In this document: positions 9,661 through 20,221 of the stretch, piece after piece
Layout: each line of letters opens with the position of its first letter
How positions within the stretch are numbered: position 1 is the first letter of the stretch
Origin: Streptococcus chenjunshii
GTDB lineage: Bacteria > Bacillota > Bacilli > Lactobacillales > Streptococcaceae
Direction: 5' to 3'
Assembly (NCBI RefSeq): GCF_003086355.1
Contig: NZ_CP031733.1
Span: 1,488,001-1,552,000 of the forward strand
DNA length: 64,000 bases
The notes under the pieces: model-generated
Told to the model about the DNA's origin: nothing
Seen by the model: only the letters and a program-made list of their open reading frames with translations
The model's database searches: none
Made by a program: the position numbers and the translations under genes

Positions 9661-10827
9661 TTAAAAACGCCTAACATATTCCCGGTGTTCTGTTACTGCT
9701 CTTTTCAGTTCTTCTAAATTATCAGAAGAGAATTTTTCTAAAATTTCATTGGCTACAACTGTAGCAACCACCGCTTCCATCACTACTCCCGCAGCTGGCA
9801 AAGCAGTGGGATCAGAACGTTCAACCGTTGCCTTGTAGGGTTCATGCGTTTCAATATCGACAGACATTAGCGGCTTATAAAGAGTTGGAATAGGCTTCAT
9901 AACACCGCGCACCACAATAGGCTGCCCGTTGGTCATACCGCCTTCAAAACCGCCTAAATTATTAGTCCGGCGAGTGTAACCCTCTTCTTCAGTCCACAGG
10001 ATTTCATCCATTACCTGTGAACCGCGGAGATAACCGTCTTTGAAACCAAGACCGAATTCAACTCCCTTAAAAGCGTTGATCGATACAACTGCCTGAGCAA
10101 TCTTACTGTCTAATTTTCTGTCCCACTGAACATAGGAACCAAGCCCGACGGGAACTCCGCCAACTACCGTTTCAACTACACCGCCGATGGTATCGCCCTC
10201 TTTTTTGATTTGGTCTATATAGGCCTTGATTTCTTCTTCCCGTTCCTGATTGACAACAGAAATTTCGGACTGACCGGCAAGCGCTTTGATTTCAGCAACT
10301 GTCAATCCGTCCGGGACATCAATTTCTTTCCCGCCAAAAACAACGACATGGTTAGCAATTTCAATATCAAGTTCTGCCAAAATCCTTTTAGCGACAGCCC
10401 CAACGGCCACACGCATCGTTGTTTCACGTGCTGAAGAACGTTCCAAAGAATTGCGCAAATCATCGAAACGATATTTCATACCGCCAACCAAATCAGCATG
10501 ACCCGGACGCGGGTGGGTGATTTTTCGCTTTGTCTTAAGACGGTCTTCAATATCCTCAGCTGACATGATATCCAGCCATTTTTGATGATCTTTATTGATA
10601 ACATCCATAGTAATCGGCGCCCCGGTTGTTTTGCCGTGACGGACACCTGAGGTAAAAATAACCTGATCACTTTCAATCTTCATGCGCCCGCCACGGCCGT
10701 AGCCGCCTTGCCGGCGTTTCAAATCCAGATTAATATCCTCAGCTGTTAAAGGCAGACCGGCAGGAACACCCTCAATAATAGCAGTCAGACGCGGACCGTG
10801 TGACTCCCCAGCTGTTAAATATCTCAT
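9661..10827 (-). CDS. aroC: Chorismate synthase
   Basis: A 388-residue FMNH2-dependent lyase that makes chorismate from EPSP, the last step of the shikimate pathway. The signature GESHGPRL (about 8-15), [33 protein letters not shown] and the C-terminal [16 protein letters not shown] are all present. Length is normal. It starts one base after the aroB stop, so expression is probably coupled. EPSP synthase (aroA) is not in this window. Confidence 0.96.
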   Translation of the reverse strand: MRYLTAGESHGPRLTAIIEGVPAGLPLTAEDINLDLKRRQGGYGRGGRMKIESDQVIFTSGVRHGKTTGAPITMDVINKDHQKWLDIMSAEDIEDRLKTKRKITHPRPGHADLVGGMKYRFDDLRNSLERSSARETTMRVAVGAVAKRILAELDIEIANHVVVFGGKEIDVPDGLTVAEIKALAGQSEISVVNQEREEEIKAYIDQIKKEGDTIGGVVETVVGGVPVGLGSYVQWDRKLDSKIAQAVVSINAFKGVEFGLGFKDGYLRGSQVMDEILWTEEEGYTRRTNNLGGFEGGMTNGQPIVVRGVMKPIPTLYKPLMSVDIETHEPYKATVERSDPTALPAAGVVMEAVVATVVANEILEKFSSDNLEELKRAVTEHREYVRRF

Positions 10828-11895
10828 TTATCTCTCCAAATATTCTTTCATTTCCTCAAGAGGCATTTGATTGATTGCTGCACTGCCGAGCTCCGGCACA
10901 ATAACCGTTTTAATAGATTTGCCGCGGGCTTTTTTGTCATGTTTTAGCACATCATACAGCTTATCTGTTTCCCAAGGTTCATAGGCTACCGGCAGACCGA
11001 ATTTTTGGCACATGGCTATAATATCTTCGGTCAGACCATCAGGCATTAAGCCCTTTTTAGCAGCTGCCCGGGCCATCTGTACCATACCTATTGCCACAGC
11101 TTCACCATGCATAATCTGACCGTAGCCTGCTGTCGCTTCAACGGCATGACCGATTGTATGACCAAAATTTAAGTAGAGGCGCCGACCGTTATCAAATTCG
11201 TCTTCAACCACTGTTTCGCGTTTAACATTACAGGAACGGTAGATTATCATTTCAGCATGCTCCAGAATAGAGTGAACCGAACCGTCCATATTTGAAAGAT
11301 CCTGCCACAGTTCAGGATCAGCAATCAATGCATACTTAATCACCTCTCCCATGCCTTCAATCAGCTCGCGTTCCCCTAATGTCTTAAGGGTTTCCGGATC
11401 GATTAGGACACCGTCAGGCTGAGCAAAAGTGCCTACCATATTTTTGGCAAAAGCCGTATTAACCCCTGTTTTACCACCTATAGACGAATCTACCTGAGCC
11501 GTCAGACTTGTCGGAATTTGTAAAAAATGCAGCCCCCGCATATAGGTAGAAGCTACAAAACCGGCTAAATCACCAACAACTCCTCCTCCAAGAGCCACAA
11601 TTCCGTCACTTCGTGTTAAAGAGTGCTGCACTAAAAATTTATAGGCTTTATCAACAGTTGTCAAATTCTTACTGGCTTCACCTTCCAAAAAATCAAAAAC
11701 AACCACTTCAAAACCGGCATCTTCCAGACTGAGCTTAACCTTTTCAGCATAAAGAGCACCGACATGATTATCAGTAATTAGCGCAACTTTCTGCGGCTGC
11801 CAAAGCTGGCGGGCCCACTGTCCAGTTTCGGCCAAAGAATGCCTGTCAATAACAATATCGTAAGGGTTGTTTAAAAGATTTACCCGCAATTTCAT
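10828..11895 (-). CDS. aroB: 3-dehydroquinate synthase
   Basis: A 355-residue NAD- and metal-dependent cyclase converting DAHP to 3-dehydroquinate. Visible are [15 protein letters not shown] (about 103-117) for [23 protein letters not shown] for substrate, and the metal ligands in [19 protein letters not shown] and [10 protein letters not shown]. It follows aroE by 15 bp in the aro operon. There is nothing unusual in length or motifs. Confidence 0.96.
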   Translation of the reverse strand: MKLRVNLLNNPYDIVIDRHSLAETGQWARQLWQPQKVALITDNHVGALYAEKVKLSLEDAGFEVVVFDFLEGEASKNLTTVDKAYKFLVQHSLTRSDGIVALGGGVVGDLAGFVASTYMRGLHFLQIPTSLTAQVDSSIGGKTGVNTAFAKNMVGTFAQPDGVLIDPETLKTLGERELIEGMGEVIKYALIADPELWQDLSNMDGSVHSILEHAEMIIYRSCNVKRETVVEDEFDNGRRLYLNFGHTIGHAVEATAGYGQIMHGEAVAIGMVQMARAAAKKGLMPDGLTEDIIAMCQKFGLPVAYEPWETDKLYDVLKHDKKARGKSIKTVIVPELGSAAINQMPLEEMKEYLER

Positions 11896-11910
11896 CCGCT
11901 CACCTGCTTA

Positions 11911-12771
11911 CTAGATATCATACTTTTTTACAAGTTCATCCCAAATTTCAGCTGTCGGCATTTCCTGACCTGTCCACAGCCTAAAGGTCTCTGCCGCCTG
12001 ATACAGCAGCATTCCCAAACCATTAATTGTCTCTATCCCCTGAGATTTAGCCAGCCTGATAAAAGGAGTTTCAAAGGGGGTATAAATGACATCTGCCACA
12101 AACTGCCCTTTCTTAAAACGGGTTTCAGGCAGCACGACCATCGTTATACCGTCCATACCGACAGCATTAGCGTTAACAACCAAGTCAGCTTCATTAATTT
12201 TTTGCTGAATGAGCGCCTGATCCGCTAAATCAAAAACAGCCACCGGGACGCCTGTCACTTCAGTTACTTTCCCTTGGCGTTTCTTAGTCACATCAAGGTA
12301 TTTTTCTTTATTAAACATATTGATTTTAGCAACACCATGTCTGGCAGCGTAAGCAGAAATAGCCGTTGCTGCGCCACTTCCACCCAATACGGTCATCACT
12401 TTCCCGGCAATGCTGAAATCCTTTGGCAGCGAGGCAAAAAAACCAGAGCCATCTGTATTGTAGCCGATTAATTTGCCATCACGATTGACGATGGTGTTGA
12501 CCATACCGAATAAAGAAGCGCTGACATCCAATTCATCCAGATAGGGAGTCACCACTCTTTTATAGGGCATTGAGAGATTTATCCCCCACATATTATAGCG
12601 CCGAATATTTTTGACCGTTTCCTGCAAATCTTCTGCCCGAGTGTCCCAAGCAACATAGACGCCGTTAATTCCTAATTTTTCAAAAGCATAATTGTGAATA
12701 AAAGGCGAAACAGAATGCTTTATAGGAGTTGCAACTACTGCTGCCAGCCTAGTATGCCCATCAATCTGCAT
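11911..12771 (-). CDS. aroE: Shikimate dehydrogenase
   Basis: A 286-residue NADP-dependent enzyme reducing 3-dehydroshikimate. SVSPFIHN near residue 22 and NLSMPYKR near 84 form the substrate site; GGSGAATAI (about 130) is the nucleotide loop; [10 protein letters not shown] near the C-terminus is typical. The ATG at 12771 lies inside the end of aroD and is preceded by AAGGAG seven bases upstream, so it overlaps the aroD stop by about 11 bases. An in-frame TTG one codon earlier is not needed. Confidence 0.94.
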   Translation of the reverse strand: MQIDGHTRLAAVVATPIKHSVSPFIHNYAFEKLGINGVYVAWDTRAEDLQETVKNIRRYNMWGINLSMPYKRVVTPYLDELDVSASLFGMVNTIVNRDGKLIGYNTDGSGFFASLPKDFSIAGKVMTVLGGSGAATAISAYAARHGVAKINMFNKEKYLDVTKKRQGKVTEVTGVPVAVFDLADQALIQQKINEADLVVNANAVGMDGITMVVLPETRFKKGQFVADVIYTPFETPFIRLAKSQGIETINGLGMLLYQAAETFRLWTGQEMPTAEIWDELVKKYDI

Positions 12772-13438
12772 CAAGAATCTCCTTAATTTTTCTCATATCA
12801 ACAAGAGCTATCTGTCCTGGGGCACTGACCTGCTCAAGGCTGGCAAAACTCCAGCTGGAACCAACCAGATCTCCGCACAATCGCGAAATACGTCCCAGTT
12901 TTCCCATCGACATAGTTGCATAAAGCTGCTCAGGATTAAGTGTTTTAAACCCCCGTGTATAATTCATCAAATCCAGAACGTCCTGCTCACTGTTAGGCAT
13001 GACCGCAATTTTCACAACCCGCGGCACTAAGGCAGTCAGTTCTGAAAAAGCTTCCATAATATTTTCCGGTGTCTCATGAAAGTTGTGGTAAGACAAGACC
13101 AAATTAGGATAATCCAACATTTCCTGAAAAGCGTCCATGTGCGAAAAATATTCAAAATCAATATAATCCGGATTGTAAATGGAACTGACTTCTTTAATCA
13201 AACTCAGGTAATCCGCATCGGGCAGATCAATATTGCCTCCCTCTTTAGTGGTTCGCAGTGTGAATAAAATTTCAAAACCGGCAAATTTTTCAAATATAGC
13301 CGGAGCAACTGTCATAATGTCCTCTTTGGCTAAAAAATCTGCCCGCCACTCAATAATATCAGCCCTTTCAAATTGGGAAAGGTCAAACGCTTGGGCCTCT
13401 TCGAGATTGCGAGGCATAATGGGTACTACTATCTTCAT
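12761..13438 (-). CDS. aroD: 3-dehydroquinate dehydratase, type I
   Basis: A 225-residue class I dehydroquinase that dehydrates 3-dehydroquinate through a Schiff base. EWRADFL (about 31-37) is the substrate-binding segment, [10 protein letters not shown] carries the catalytic His and VVKIAVMP the Schiff-base Lys. Length fits the small type I enzymes of streptococci. Its ATG overlaps the stop of the upstream methyltransferase by four bases, and its 3' end overlaps aroE, so this is one tightly packed transcription unit. Confidence 0.95.
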   Translation of the reverse strand: MKIVVPIMPRNLEEAQAFDLSQFERADIIEWRADFLAKEDIMTVAPAIFEKFAGFEILFTLRTTKEGGNIDLPDADYLSLIKEVSSIYNPDYIDFEYFSHMDAFQEMLDYPNLVLSYHNFHETPENIMEAFSELTALVPRVVKIAVMPNSEQDVLDLMNYTRGFKTLNPEQLYATMSMGKLGRISRLCGDLVGSSWSFASLEQVSAPGQIALVDMRKIKEILDAD

Positions 13439-14601
13439 TTTTCTACCTTTATTGTGAATACTTTTAAATAATTACTTTTTTCATCAGCTTGGTTTACCGT
13501 AAAATCATTCGGCAATTGTTTGAGATTGAGATAGGTATGTTTATGTGTTCTAAGCCCTTTCTCCAACTCTTTTTTAAATTGAGAGATACTCATATTTGCA
13601 GCATTGACTGCAGCGATAATCAGACCGTTTTCAGACAGAACGTCCACTGCCTGAGCGATGAGTTCAGGATAGTCTTTATGGACTGAAAAAGTCTGTTTTT
13701 TGTTCCGTGCGAAGCTGGGCGGATCAATTAAAATAATATCAAAAAACAAACCTTTGCGCTTGGCATATCTCAAATAGTCAAAGACATCCATAACCAAAAA
13801 GCGGTGATTGTCTGCTGCAAGGTCATTAGCTGCAAAATGCGCCAGTGACAGTTCTTGAGATCTTTTAGCCAAATCAACTGAGACTGTCTCGGCAGCTCCC
13901 CCCGCAGCTGCAGCCAGAGAAAAGGCAGCTGTATAGGAGAAGAGATTGAGCAGCCTTTTTCCCGCAGCCAGACCGTTGGCCAGTTCCTTGCGGACATCAC
14001 GCTGATCTAAAAAAATTCCAGTCATCAGTCCTTGATTAAGAAAGACACTGTATTTAAGACCATTTTCAGCAATCAAAAACGTCTCTGCTGCTTTTTGTCC
14101 ATAGATGAAAGCTGAGTCATAAGGTGAGTCCTTAAAACGATTTTTTTCATAAGCACCTTTCACCTTATCTCCGAAAACATCTCTAAAAGCAGCAATAACT
14201 GTCTGACGGATAGAATACACGAAAGTGTTGTACCAAGAAAAAAGGGCATAATCTCCGTATAAATCAATGGTCATACCGCCGAAAAAGTCACCGTCCTGAT
14301 TAAAGATACGGTAAGCTGTCGTCTGATCGGATTTTTCGTACTGAGACCGTTTTTCCCTTGCTTTCTGAAAAAGGGCAGTAAAATAAGCCTTATTTAAAGT
14401 AACTTTTTCTTTTGTTAAAAACCAACCAATGCCTTTATTCTGCTTAGACAAATAAGCCGTTCCCAGCAATTGTTGCGCCTTATTATAAAGCAAGACTTCC
14501 TTATCTGTCTGCTTTAACTTTTGAAAATCTTTCGCTTCTAAACACTGAACACCTCTGTTAATTTTTCTTTCAACAGCAGAAGTCACATACAGTCTACTCA
14601 T
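13435..14601 (-). CDS. Class I SAM-dependent rRNA methyltransferase (RlmI-like)
   Basis: A 388-residue protein with an N-terminal PUA-like domain (about 1-75, [22 protein letters not shown]), a middle linker domain and a C-terminal Rossmann methyltransferase fold: [19 protein letters not shown] (SAM motif), [12 protein letters not shown] and [14 protein letters not shown] (catalytic DPPSF). RlmI of E. coli makes m5C in 23S rRNA; the exact target here is inferred only. The ATG at 14601 is preceded by TATAAT about 10 bases upstream, with no ribosome-binding site, so translation may be leaderless; an in-frame TTG lies two codons upstream. It heads the aro operon. Confidence 0.85.
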   Translation of the reverse strand: MSRLYVTSAVERKINRGVQCLEAKDFQKLKQTDKEVLLYNKAQQLLGTAYLSKQNKGIGWFLTKEKVTLNKAYFTALFQKAREKRSQYEKSDQTTAYRIFNQDGDFFGGMTIDLYGDYALFSWYNTFVYSIRQTVIAAFRDVFGDKVKGAYEKNRFKDSPYDSAFIYGQKAAETFLIAENGLKYSVFLNQGLMTGIFLDQRDVRKELANGLAAGKRLLNLFSYTAAFSLAAAAGGAAETVSVDLAKRSQELSLAHFAANDLAADNHRFLVMDVFDYLRYAKRKGLFFDIILIDPPSFARNKKQTFSVHKDYPELIAQAVDVLSENGLIIAAVNAANMSISQFKKELEKGLRTHKHTYLNLKQLPNDFTVNQADEKSNYLKVFTIKVEK

Positions 14602-14741
14602 AACCAATATTATAGCAGATTTTCGATAAAATTCCTACTCCTAAAAAACTTTATTCTCACATGAAAATATTCATTTTATGGTATAATCAATGAATAAGAA
14701 CCTTTTAGGAAATTTATATTTATTATAAGGAAGTTAGTTTA

Positions 14742-16898
14742 GTGAAAAAAGTAATAAACAAATTTCTTGCTATCATGAGCAGCCGTCTGGGTTTTGTTTT
14801 AACTCTGCTGCTGTTTTATTGGCTAAAAAACCTATGGGCCTACAATATCGATTTTTCTTTAGATGTTGGCAATCTTTACCAGATTTTCCTAACCGTTATC
14901 AATCCGATACCTATCGGCCTTTTAGTTCTGGGACTCCCTTTATATATTACAAATACCAAAGTTTTCTACACAGTAGAAATATTGCTTTATGTCATTCTGA
15001 ACTTTTTGCTGCTGGCTAATGTCATCTATTTCAGCGAGTTTACCGACTTCATTACTGTCAGCACCATGCTGGCAAGTGGCAGTGCCTCTGCGGGGTTGGG
15101 CGATTCAGCTTTAAACCTTTTAAAGCCAAGCTACATCATCTATATACTGGATCTTGTTTTTTTAATCTATGTTTTTATAAGAAAGCAAATAGAAACAGAC
15201 AGACGCAGCTTTAATAAAAGAGCAGCCTTTGCCGTTACCGCCCTATCCGGACTCTTTTTTTCTATCAATCTTTTCTTAGCTGAAGTTGATCGGCCTCAAC
15301 TGCTGACACGCGGTTTTTCCAACACTTATTTAGTGCGTGCTATCGGTCTTCCGGCCTTCACGGTTTACAGCGCCAATCAAACTTATCAGGCCCAAAAAGA
15401 GAGGTCGGAGGCAACTGCCGACAAGCTGGCTGAAGCTGAAACCTACATTTCTGACCACTATGCAAAGCCTGATGCAAAGTATTACGGTATTGCTAAAAAC
15501 CGTAATGTGATTATGCTTCATTTGGAGAGTTTCCAGCAGTTTCTCATTGACTATAAACTGAACGTCAATGGTAGCGAACATGAGGTCACCCCTTTTATCA
15601 ACTCTCTTTATCATTCTCAGTCTACCATTTCATTCTCTAACTTTTTCCATCAGGTCAAAGCTGGTAAAACATCAGATGCTGAAACAATGATGGAAACTTC
15701 TCTATTCGGTCTTAATACCGGTTCATACATGGTTAATTACGGCGGCGACAACACTGCTTATGCCGCACCTTCCATCCTGGCGCAAAACGGTGATTATACC
15801 AGTGCAGTCTTTCATGGCAACGTCGGCAGTTTTTGGAATAGAAACAACACATATAAGCAGTGGGGCTATAACTATTTCTTTGATTCTGCTTCTTTTTCAG
15901 AACAAACCAAAAACAATTCCTTTCAGTACGGCCTCAACGACAAGTACATGTTTGCTGATTCGATCAAATACTTAGAACAGCTCCAGCAGCCGTTTTATGC
16001 TAAATACATCACCGTCTCAAACCACTATCCTTATACCAGTCTAGCCGGAGAATCTGATGAAGAAGGCTTCCCTTTAGCTGATACTGGAGACGAAACAATT
16101 AATGGTTATTTTGCCACAGCCAACTATTTAGATGCTTCGGTGGAAGCCTTCTTCAAGTATTTGCAGGCGGCAGGTATCTACGACAACTCTATTATTGTCC
16201 TTTACGGCGATCACTACGGTATTTCCAACAGCCGCAATACCAGTCTAGCCAGCTTACTTGGCAAAGATCCAGAGACCTGGACGGAATATGACAACGCTAT
16301 GCTACAGCGAGTTCCCTACATGATTCATATCCCCGGTTACAACCAAGGTTTTATCAGCGATACTTACGGCGGTGAGATTGATTCCCTGCCAACACTTCTC
16401 CACTTGCTCGGAATTGACACCAGCCAATATATCCAACTTGGACAAGACCTGCTTTCGCCGGATAATGACCAGATTGTCTCTCTTAGGACATCCGGTTATT
16501 ATATCACACCAGAATATACCAGTTACAGCGGGCGGACATATTTTACGCAAAGCGGAGAAGAAATTACCAATCCAGATGAGGGAACAGCAGAAAAGCTGAA
16601 AGAAATCCGCGACACTGCATCAGCACAGCTTTCGGTCAGTGATTCTATTCAAACTGGCGATCTTTTACGTTTTTACAGCAGCAAAGATCTGCAGCCGACC
16701 GATGCTAGCAAGATCACTTATACCGACCAGCTTAAACAAATGGAAAGTATTGCAAAAGATTTGGGAAACGACTCAACCAGTATTTTCAGCCGCCACGGCA
16801 ACCAAACAACACAAGATTTTTTCCAAGCACCAAGCTATACTGAGCTTCACGGAACATCACCTTCAGCAAGCTCCAGTTCTTCTTCCAGTTCAGAATAG
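14742..16898 (+). CDS. LtaS-family phosphoglycerol transferase (sulfatase fold)
   Basis: A 718-residue membrane protein: five membrane helices in the first 180 residues, then an extracellular sulfatase-fold domain. Active-site elements are MLHLESFQQF (metal-binding Glu), GKTSDAETMM (nucleophile Thr) and VLYGDHYGI (Asp-His). Enzymes of this family polymerise or transfer glycerol phosphate from phosphatidylglycerol onto surface polymers such as lipoteichoic acid. The C-terminus ends in a run of serines (SPSASSSSSSSSE). The start is a GTG with AAGGAAG eight bases upstream. It is monocistronic and divergent from the aro operon. Whether this is the main LtaS or a paralogue cannot be told; SccH at 31123 is a second member. 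Confidence 0.88.
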   Translation: MKKVINKFLAIMSSRLGFVLTLLLFYWLKNLWAYNIDFSLDVGNLYQIFLTVINPIPIGLLVLGLPLYITNTKVFYTVEILLYVILNFLLLANVIYFSEFTDFITVSTMLASGSASAGLGDSALNLLKPSYIIYILDLVFLIYVFIRKQIETDRRSFNKRAAFAVTALSGLFFSINLFLAEVDRPQLLTRGFSNTYLVRAIGLPAFTVYSANQTYQAQKERSEATADKLAEAETYISDHYAKPDAKYYGIAKNRNVIMLHLESFQQFLIDYKLNVNGSEHEVTPFINSLYHSQSTISFSNFFHQVKAGKTSDAETMMETSLFGLNTGSYMVNYGGDNTAYAAPSILAQNGDYTSAVFHGNVGSFWNRNNTYKQWGYNYFFDSASFSEQTKNNSFQYGLNDKYMFADSIKYLEQLQQPFYAKYITVSNHYPYTSLAGESDEEGFPLADTGDETINGYFATANYLDASVEAFFKYLQAAGIYDNSIIVLYGDHYGISNSRNTSLASLLGKDPETWTEYDNAMLQRVPYMIHIPGYNQGFISDTYGGEIDSLPTLLHLLGIDTSQYIQLGQDLLSPDNDQIVSLRTSGYYITPEYTSYSGRTYFTQSGEEITNPDEGTAEKLKEIRDTASAQLSVSDSIQTGDLLRFYSSKDLQPTDASKITYTDQLKQMESIAKDLGNDSTSIFSRHGNQTTQDFFQAPSYTELHGTSPSASSSSSSSSE

Positions 16899-16926
16899 AT
16901 AAGCTTTGCTTAGATAAATAATCCCT

Positions 16927-16979
16927 CAAAAAACCGGTTGCCCTGCCAATGTTAAAAAGACAGGACAGTCGGTTTTTTG
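16927..16979 (+). terminator. Terminator after the ltaS-like gene
   Basis: An imperfect AAAAAACCG.../...CGGTTTTTT hairpin with inner CCTG/CAGG pairing ends in a T6 run, about 30 bp after the stop codon. Confidence 0.75.
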
Positions 16980-17027
16980 GTTCGCCACTAGTTTACAGAA
17001 AAACTTTTTTACGCCTCATCACTTTAT

Positions 17028-17056
17028 TTGAAAAATAGTACGCTTAGTATTAATAT
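17028..17056 (+). promoter_or_regulatory. Promoter of the bile-salt-hydrolase-like gene
   Basis: TTGAAA and TAATAT are separated by 17 bp, ending 37 bp upstream of the ATG. An AAGGAG ribosome-binding site follows at about 17079. Confidence 0.7.
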
Positions 17057-17093
17057 TAAGATATAGGAAATTATTGATAAGGAGAACATTATT

Positions 17094-18068
17094 ATGTGTA
17101 CTGCTATTACTTTTTCAACCAAAGATCATTATTTCGGACGAAATTTTGATTATGAAATTTCTTATAATGAAGTGGTTACTATCACTCCAAGAAATTATAA
17201 ATTTGTCTTTCGCAAAGCTGACAGCATTGACAGCCATTACGCCATCATTGGTATTACAGCAAATATAGAGAGCTACCCTCTGTACTATGATGCTATGAAT
17301 GAAAAAGGATTAGCTATGGCCGGTCTCAATTTCCCTGACAATGCAGATTATAAACCATTTGCAGAGGGAAAAGACAATATTACTCCTTTTGAATTTATTC
17401 CATGGATTCTTGGTCAATGTGCAACAGTTGCAGAAGCCAAAAACCTTTTAGCCCGTATTAATCTCGTTAATATTAACTTCAGTTCAGAACTGCCGCTTTC
17501 ACCTCTTCATTGGCTGCTGGCTGATAAAAAAGAAGCGGTTGTCATTGAAAGTGTCAAAGAAGGTCTAAAAATTTATGATAATCCAACCGGGGTGTTGACT
17601 AATAATCCTCCTTTTGACTACCAGATCTTTAACCTGAATAATTACAGAACCCTGTCAACCTTTACCCCTGACAATCATTTTTCTGACCAGCTTGATTTGG
17701 ATGTCTACAGTCGGGGAATGGGAGGGATTGGTTTACCAGGTGATTTATCATCAGCTTCTCGCTTTGTAAAAGTCGCTTTTACAAGACTTAATTCTGTATC
17801 TGGTGATTCAGAAAGTGAAAGCATCAGTCAGTCTTTTCATATCTTAGGATCAGTAGAACAACAAATGGGACTGTGTGTTGTGGGTAACCAGAAATACGAG
17901 CATACTATCTATTCCTCCTGTTGCAATTTAGATAAAGGTATTTATTATTACAGAACCTATAACAACAGTCAAATTACAGGCGTAGATCTGAACAAAGAAA
18001 ATTTGGAGGGAGAACAGCTAATCACCTATCCAATAACAGATAAACAAGAAATCAAAATGTCAAATTAA
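17094..18068 (+). CDS. Choloylglycine hydrolase family (bile salt hydrolase-like) Ntn hydrolase
   Basis: A 324-residue linear-amide hydrolase. Met1 is followed by Cys2 (MCTAITFS), which becomes the N-terminal nucleophile. GRNFDYE carries the Arg and Asp of the active site, GLNFPDNADY the Asn that distinguishes bile salt hydrolases from penicillin V acylases (which have Tyr there), VLTNNPPFDYQ the conserved Asn, and SSASRFVKVAF the conserved Arg. No signal peptide, so it is cytoplasmic. It has its own promoter and terminator and no functional partner nearby. The sequence closely follows the gut-bacterial BSH pattern, suggesting acquisition by transfer; an acyl-homoserine-lactone or penicillin V acylase activity remains possible. 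Confidence 0.86.
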   Translation: MCTAITFSTKDHYFGRNFDYEISYNEVVTITPRNYKFVFRKADSIDSHYAIIGITANIESYPLYYDAMNEKGLAMAGLNFPDNADYKPFAEGKDNITPFEFIPWILGQCATVAEAKNLLARINLVNINFSSELPLSPLHWLLADKKEAVVIESVKEGLKIYDNPTGVLTNNPPFDYQIFNLNNYRTLSTFTPDNHFSDQLDLDVYSRGMGGIGLPGDLSSASRFVKVAFTRLNSVSGDSESESISQSFHILGSVEQQMGLCVVGNQKYEHTIYSSCCNLDKGIYYYRTYNNSQITGVDLNKENLEGEQLITYPITDKQEIKMSN

Positions 18069-18102
18069 TACTTTGACATAGAGCTAAGCGCAGCTTCTCG
18101 CC

Positions 18103-18124
18103 AAAAAGACAGGCCTGTCTTTTT
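18103..18124. terminator. Palindromic terminator
   Basis: AAAAAGACAGGCCTGTCTTTTT is followed by more A/T. It ends the BSH-like gene. Being symmetrical, it probably also ended the opposing infC-rpmI-rplT operon before the insertion sequence separated them. Confidence 0.8.
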
Positions 18125-18138
18125 ATTTAAATAATAAA

Positions 18139-19551
18139 GGCTCTATAATATCTGTAGTGGGTAACTCCACTCTGGAGATTATGGAGCTTTTTGACTGTAG
18201 AAAAAAAGTCCCATATGACTTATAATGAAAAGCGTTCAAACAACTCATTAGAAAGGCTCATATGGAACATCTTAAGTATACCACAGAATTAATCGGAATG
18301 AAAGACCCAAATATCATCATAGGGAGTGCTGTTAAATACGATAGTCATATTGTCATCAACGCTATGCTGGATTATCTACCAAAACATTGTCCTCTCTGTA
18401 ATCACCACATGATTAAATATGATTTCCAAAAGCCATCTACCATTCCAATCTTAGATATCCAAGGCATGCCAACCCTCCTTAAACTCAAAAAAAGACGCTT
18501 CCAATGCAAGTCCTGCCGTAAAGTCAGGGTCGCTCAAACAAGTTTGCTTAAGAAGAATCACCAAATCTCGCATCCTGTCTGGCAGAAAATCACCCAGCTT
18601 CATACCGAAAAACGGACCAATACAGACATCGCTAAAGCCCTTCATATCTCCGTTTCTGCCGTCCAACGACAGTTAGAACAATTGACTTTCAAAGAGGACT
18701 TTTCAAGACTTCCTGAGATCTTATCTTGGGATGAATTTTCATGTCACAAGGGAAGACTCGCTTTTATCGCTCAAGATTTTCAAACCAAAAAGATTATGGC
18801 CATTTTAGACAACAACCAGCAAACAACTATCAAGAACCACTTTTTTAAGTACTCTCGAAAGGGTCGTGAGCAGGTTAAGGTCGTGACCGCAGACATGTCT
18901 GGAAGCTATATCCCCCTAATCAAAAGATTATTTCCAAACGCCAAGATTGTGTTGGACCGTTTCCACATTGTGCAGCACCTAGGACGTGCTATGTTGGCTA
19001 CCAGAATTGCCATCATGAAAACCTTTGATAAAGGCTCATTACCTTATCGTGCCTTAAAAAATCACTGGCGACTCTTCCAAAAAGAGAGTCGGAAGCTCTC
19101 TGACAAACCCTTCTATTCACGAACTTTCAGACAGACTTTAACACCTCGTGAAATCATTGAGAAAACACTAAATCTCTCAGACGAACTTTGCTATTACTAT
19201 GATCTTTATCAGCTGCTCTTATTCCATTTTCAGCAGAAGAATTCCAAGTACTTTTTCGAACTGATCGAAGAACACATGGGCACGGTCAACTCAGTGCTTC
19301 AAACGACCTTTGAGACCTTCAAGAAATACAAAAAAGAGATTACCAACGCCCTTGAATTCCCCTACTCCAACGCCAAACTCGAAGCTACCAATAAGATTAT
19401 CAAAGACATTAAGCGAAATGCCTTTGGTTTTAGGAACTTCAAAAACTTTAAAACTAAAATTCTAATCGCTTTGAACATTCAAAAAGAGAGAACCTCTCTG
19501 ATTCTCTCTCGTGCTTAGCTATAAGTCACCCACTACAGTTGACAATGAGCC
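18139..19551 (+). mobile_element. ISL3-family insertion sequence, complete, with 8-bp target duplication
   Basis: A 1413-bp element. The terminal inverted repeats begin GGCTC at both ends and share CTGTAGTGGGT about 13 bases in. It is flanked on both sides by ATAATAAA (18131-18138 and 19552-19559), an 8-bp duplication as expected for the family. The transposase frame is intact, so it could be active. It inserted between the terminator at 18103 and the rplT 3' end. Confidence 0.95.
18262..19518 (+). CDS. ISL3-family transposase
   Basis: A 418-residue transposase. The N-terminal zinc-binding domain has CPLCNHHM (about 42-49) and CKSCRK (about 79-84). A helix-turn-helix follows at about 115-140 (TDIAKALHISVSAVQRQLEQL), then the DDE catalytic core with LSWDEFS, VTADMSGSY and LDRFHIVQH, and the C-terminal SNAKLEATNKIIKDIKR segment carrying the Glu. 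It is full length with no frameshift. AAAGG lies five bases before the ATG. It belongs to the IS1167/IS1193-like streptococcal group. Confidence 0.94.
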   Translation: MEHLKYTTELIGMKDPNIIIGSAVKYDSHIVINAMLDYLPKHCPLCNHHMIKYDFQKPSTIPILDIQGMPTLLKLKKRRFQCKSCRKVRVAQTSLLKKNHQISHPVWQKITQLHTEKRTNTDIAKALHISVSAVQRQLEQLTFKEDFSRLPEILSWDEFSCHKGRLAFIAQDFQTKKIMAILDNNQQTTIKNHFFKYSRKGREQVKVVTADMSGSYIPLIKRLFPNAKIVLDRFHIVQHLGRAMLATRIAIMKTFDKGSLPYRALKNHWRLFQKESRKLSDKPFYSRTFRQTLTPREIIEKTLNLSDELCYYYDLYQLLLFHFQQKNSKYFFELIEEHMGTVNSVLQTTFETFKKYKKEITNALEFPYSNAKLEATNKIIKDIKRNAFGFRNFKNFKTKILIALNIQKERTSLILSRA

Positions 19552-19578
19552 ATAATAAAATGAACGGAAAACGACAAA

Positions 19579-19941
19579 CTAAGCCGTTTCAAGTTTTGCT
19601 TTGGCAGCTTCTGCCAATGCTGTAAAGGCTGCCGCATCATTAACTGCTAAATCAGCCAGCATCTTACGGTTAACTTCGATTTCTGCTAATTTCAAACCGT
19701 GCATCAGCTGTGAATAGGAAAGACCATTCAAACGAGCTGCTGCGTTGATACGAGTAATCCACAGTTTACGGAAATCACGTTTTTTCTGACGGCGATCACG
19801 GTAAGCATAGTAATACGAATTCATTACTTGTTCTTTTGCTGTACGGAACAAGACATGCTTTGAACCATAGTAACCTTTTGCTAATTTTAAAATACGTTTA
19901 CGGCGTTTACGTGAAACAACGCCACCTTTAACACGAGCCAT
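19579..19941 (-). CDS. rplT: 50S ribosomal protein L20
   Basis: A 120-residue, strongly basic rRNA-binding protein needed for early 50S assembly. It starts [15 protein letters not shown] and contains [15 protein letters not shown] and the [19 protein letters not shown] block, all typical of L20. It is the last gene of infC-rpmI-rplT. In Firmicutes L20 binds the leader of its own operon and represses it; a leader with a terminator lies upstream of infC here. The insertion sequence target site begins about 20 bp after its stop codon. Confidence 0.97.
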   Translation of the reverse strand: MARVKGGVVSRKRRKRILKLAKGYYGSKHVLFRTAKEQVMNSYYYAYRDRRQKKRDFRKLWITRINAAARLNGLSYSQLMHGLKLAEIEVNRKMLADLAVNDAAAFTALAEAAKAKLETA

Positions 19942-19978
19942 TTATAAATCCTCCAATACTCTTTTTCTGATAATTAAC

Positions 19979-20179
19979 TTACTTAAGTCCTATTAACATT
20001 GATTTAATGCGCTTGAAATCGCCCGAATGAACCATCGCTGCTTTGCGAAGGTGACGGCGCTGTTTCTTAGTTTTACCATGGAAACGGTGCGAAGTGTATG
20101 CGCGGAAACGTTTGAGACCGCCTGAACCTGTACGTTTAAAGCGCTTTGCTGATGCACGGTGTGTTTTTTGTTTTGGCAT
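19979..20179 (-). CDS. rpmI: 50S ribosomal protein L35
   Basis: A 66-residue basic protein of the large subunit: [20 protein letters not shown], then [16 protein letters not shown], which is the family signature. A GGAGAATG ribosome-binding site precedes the ATG. It lies 42 bp after infC and 37 bp before rplT. Confidence 0.97.
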   Translation of the reverse strand: MPKQKTHRASAKRFKRTGSGGLKRFRAYTSHRFHGKTKKQRRHLRKAAMVHSGDFKRIKSMLIGLK

Positions 20180-20221
20180 TTTTTACATTCTCCTCTATCA
20201 ATTATATATTTAAAATAATGC

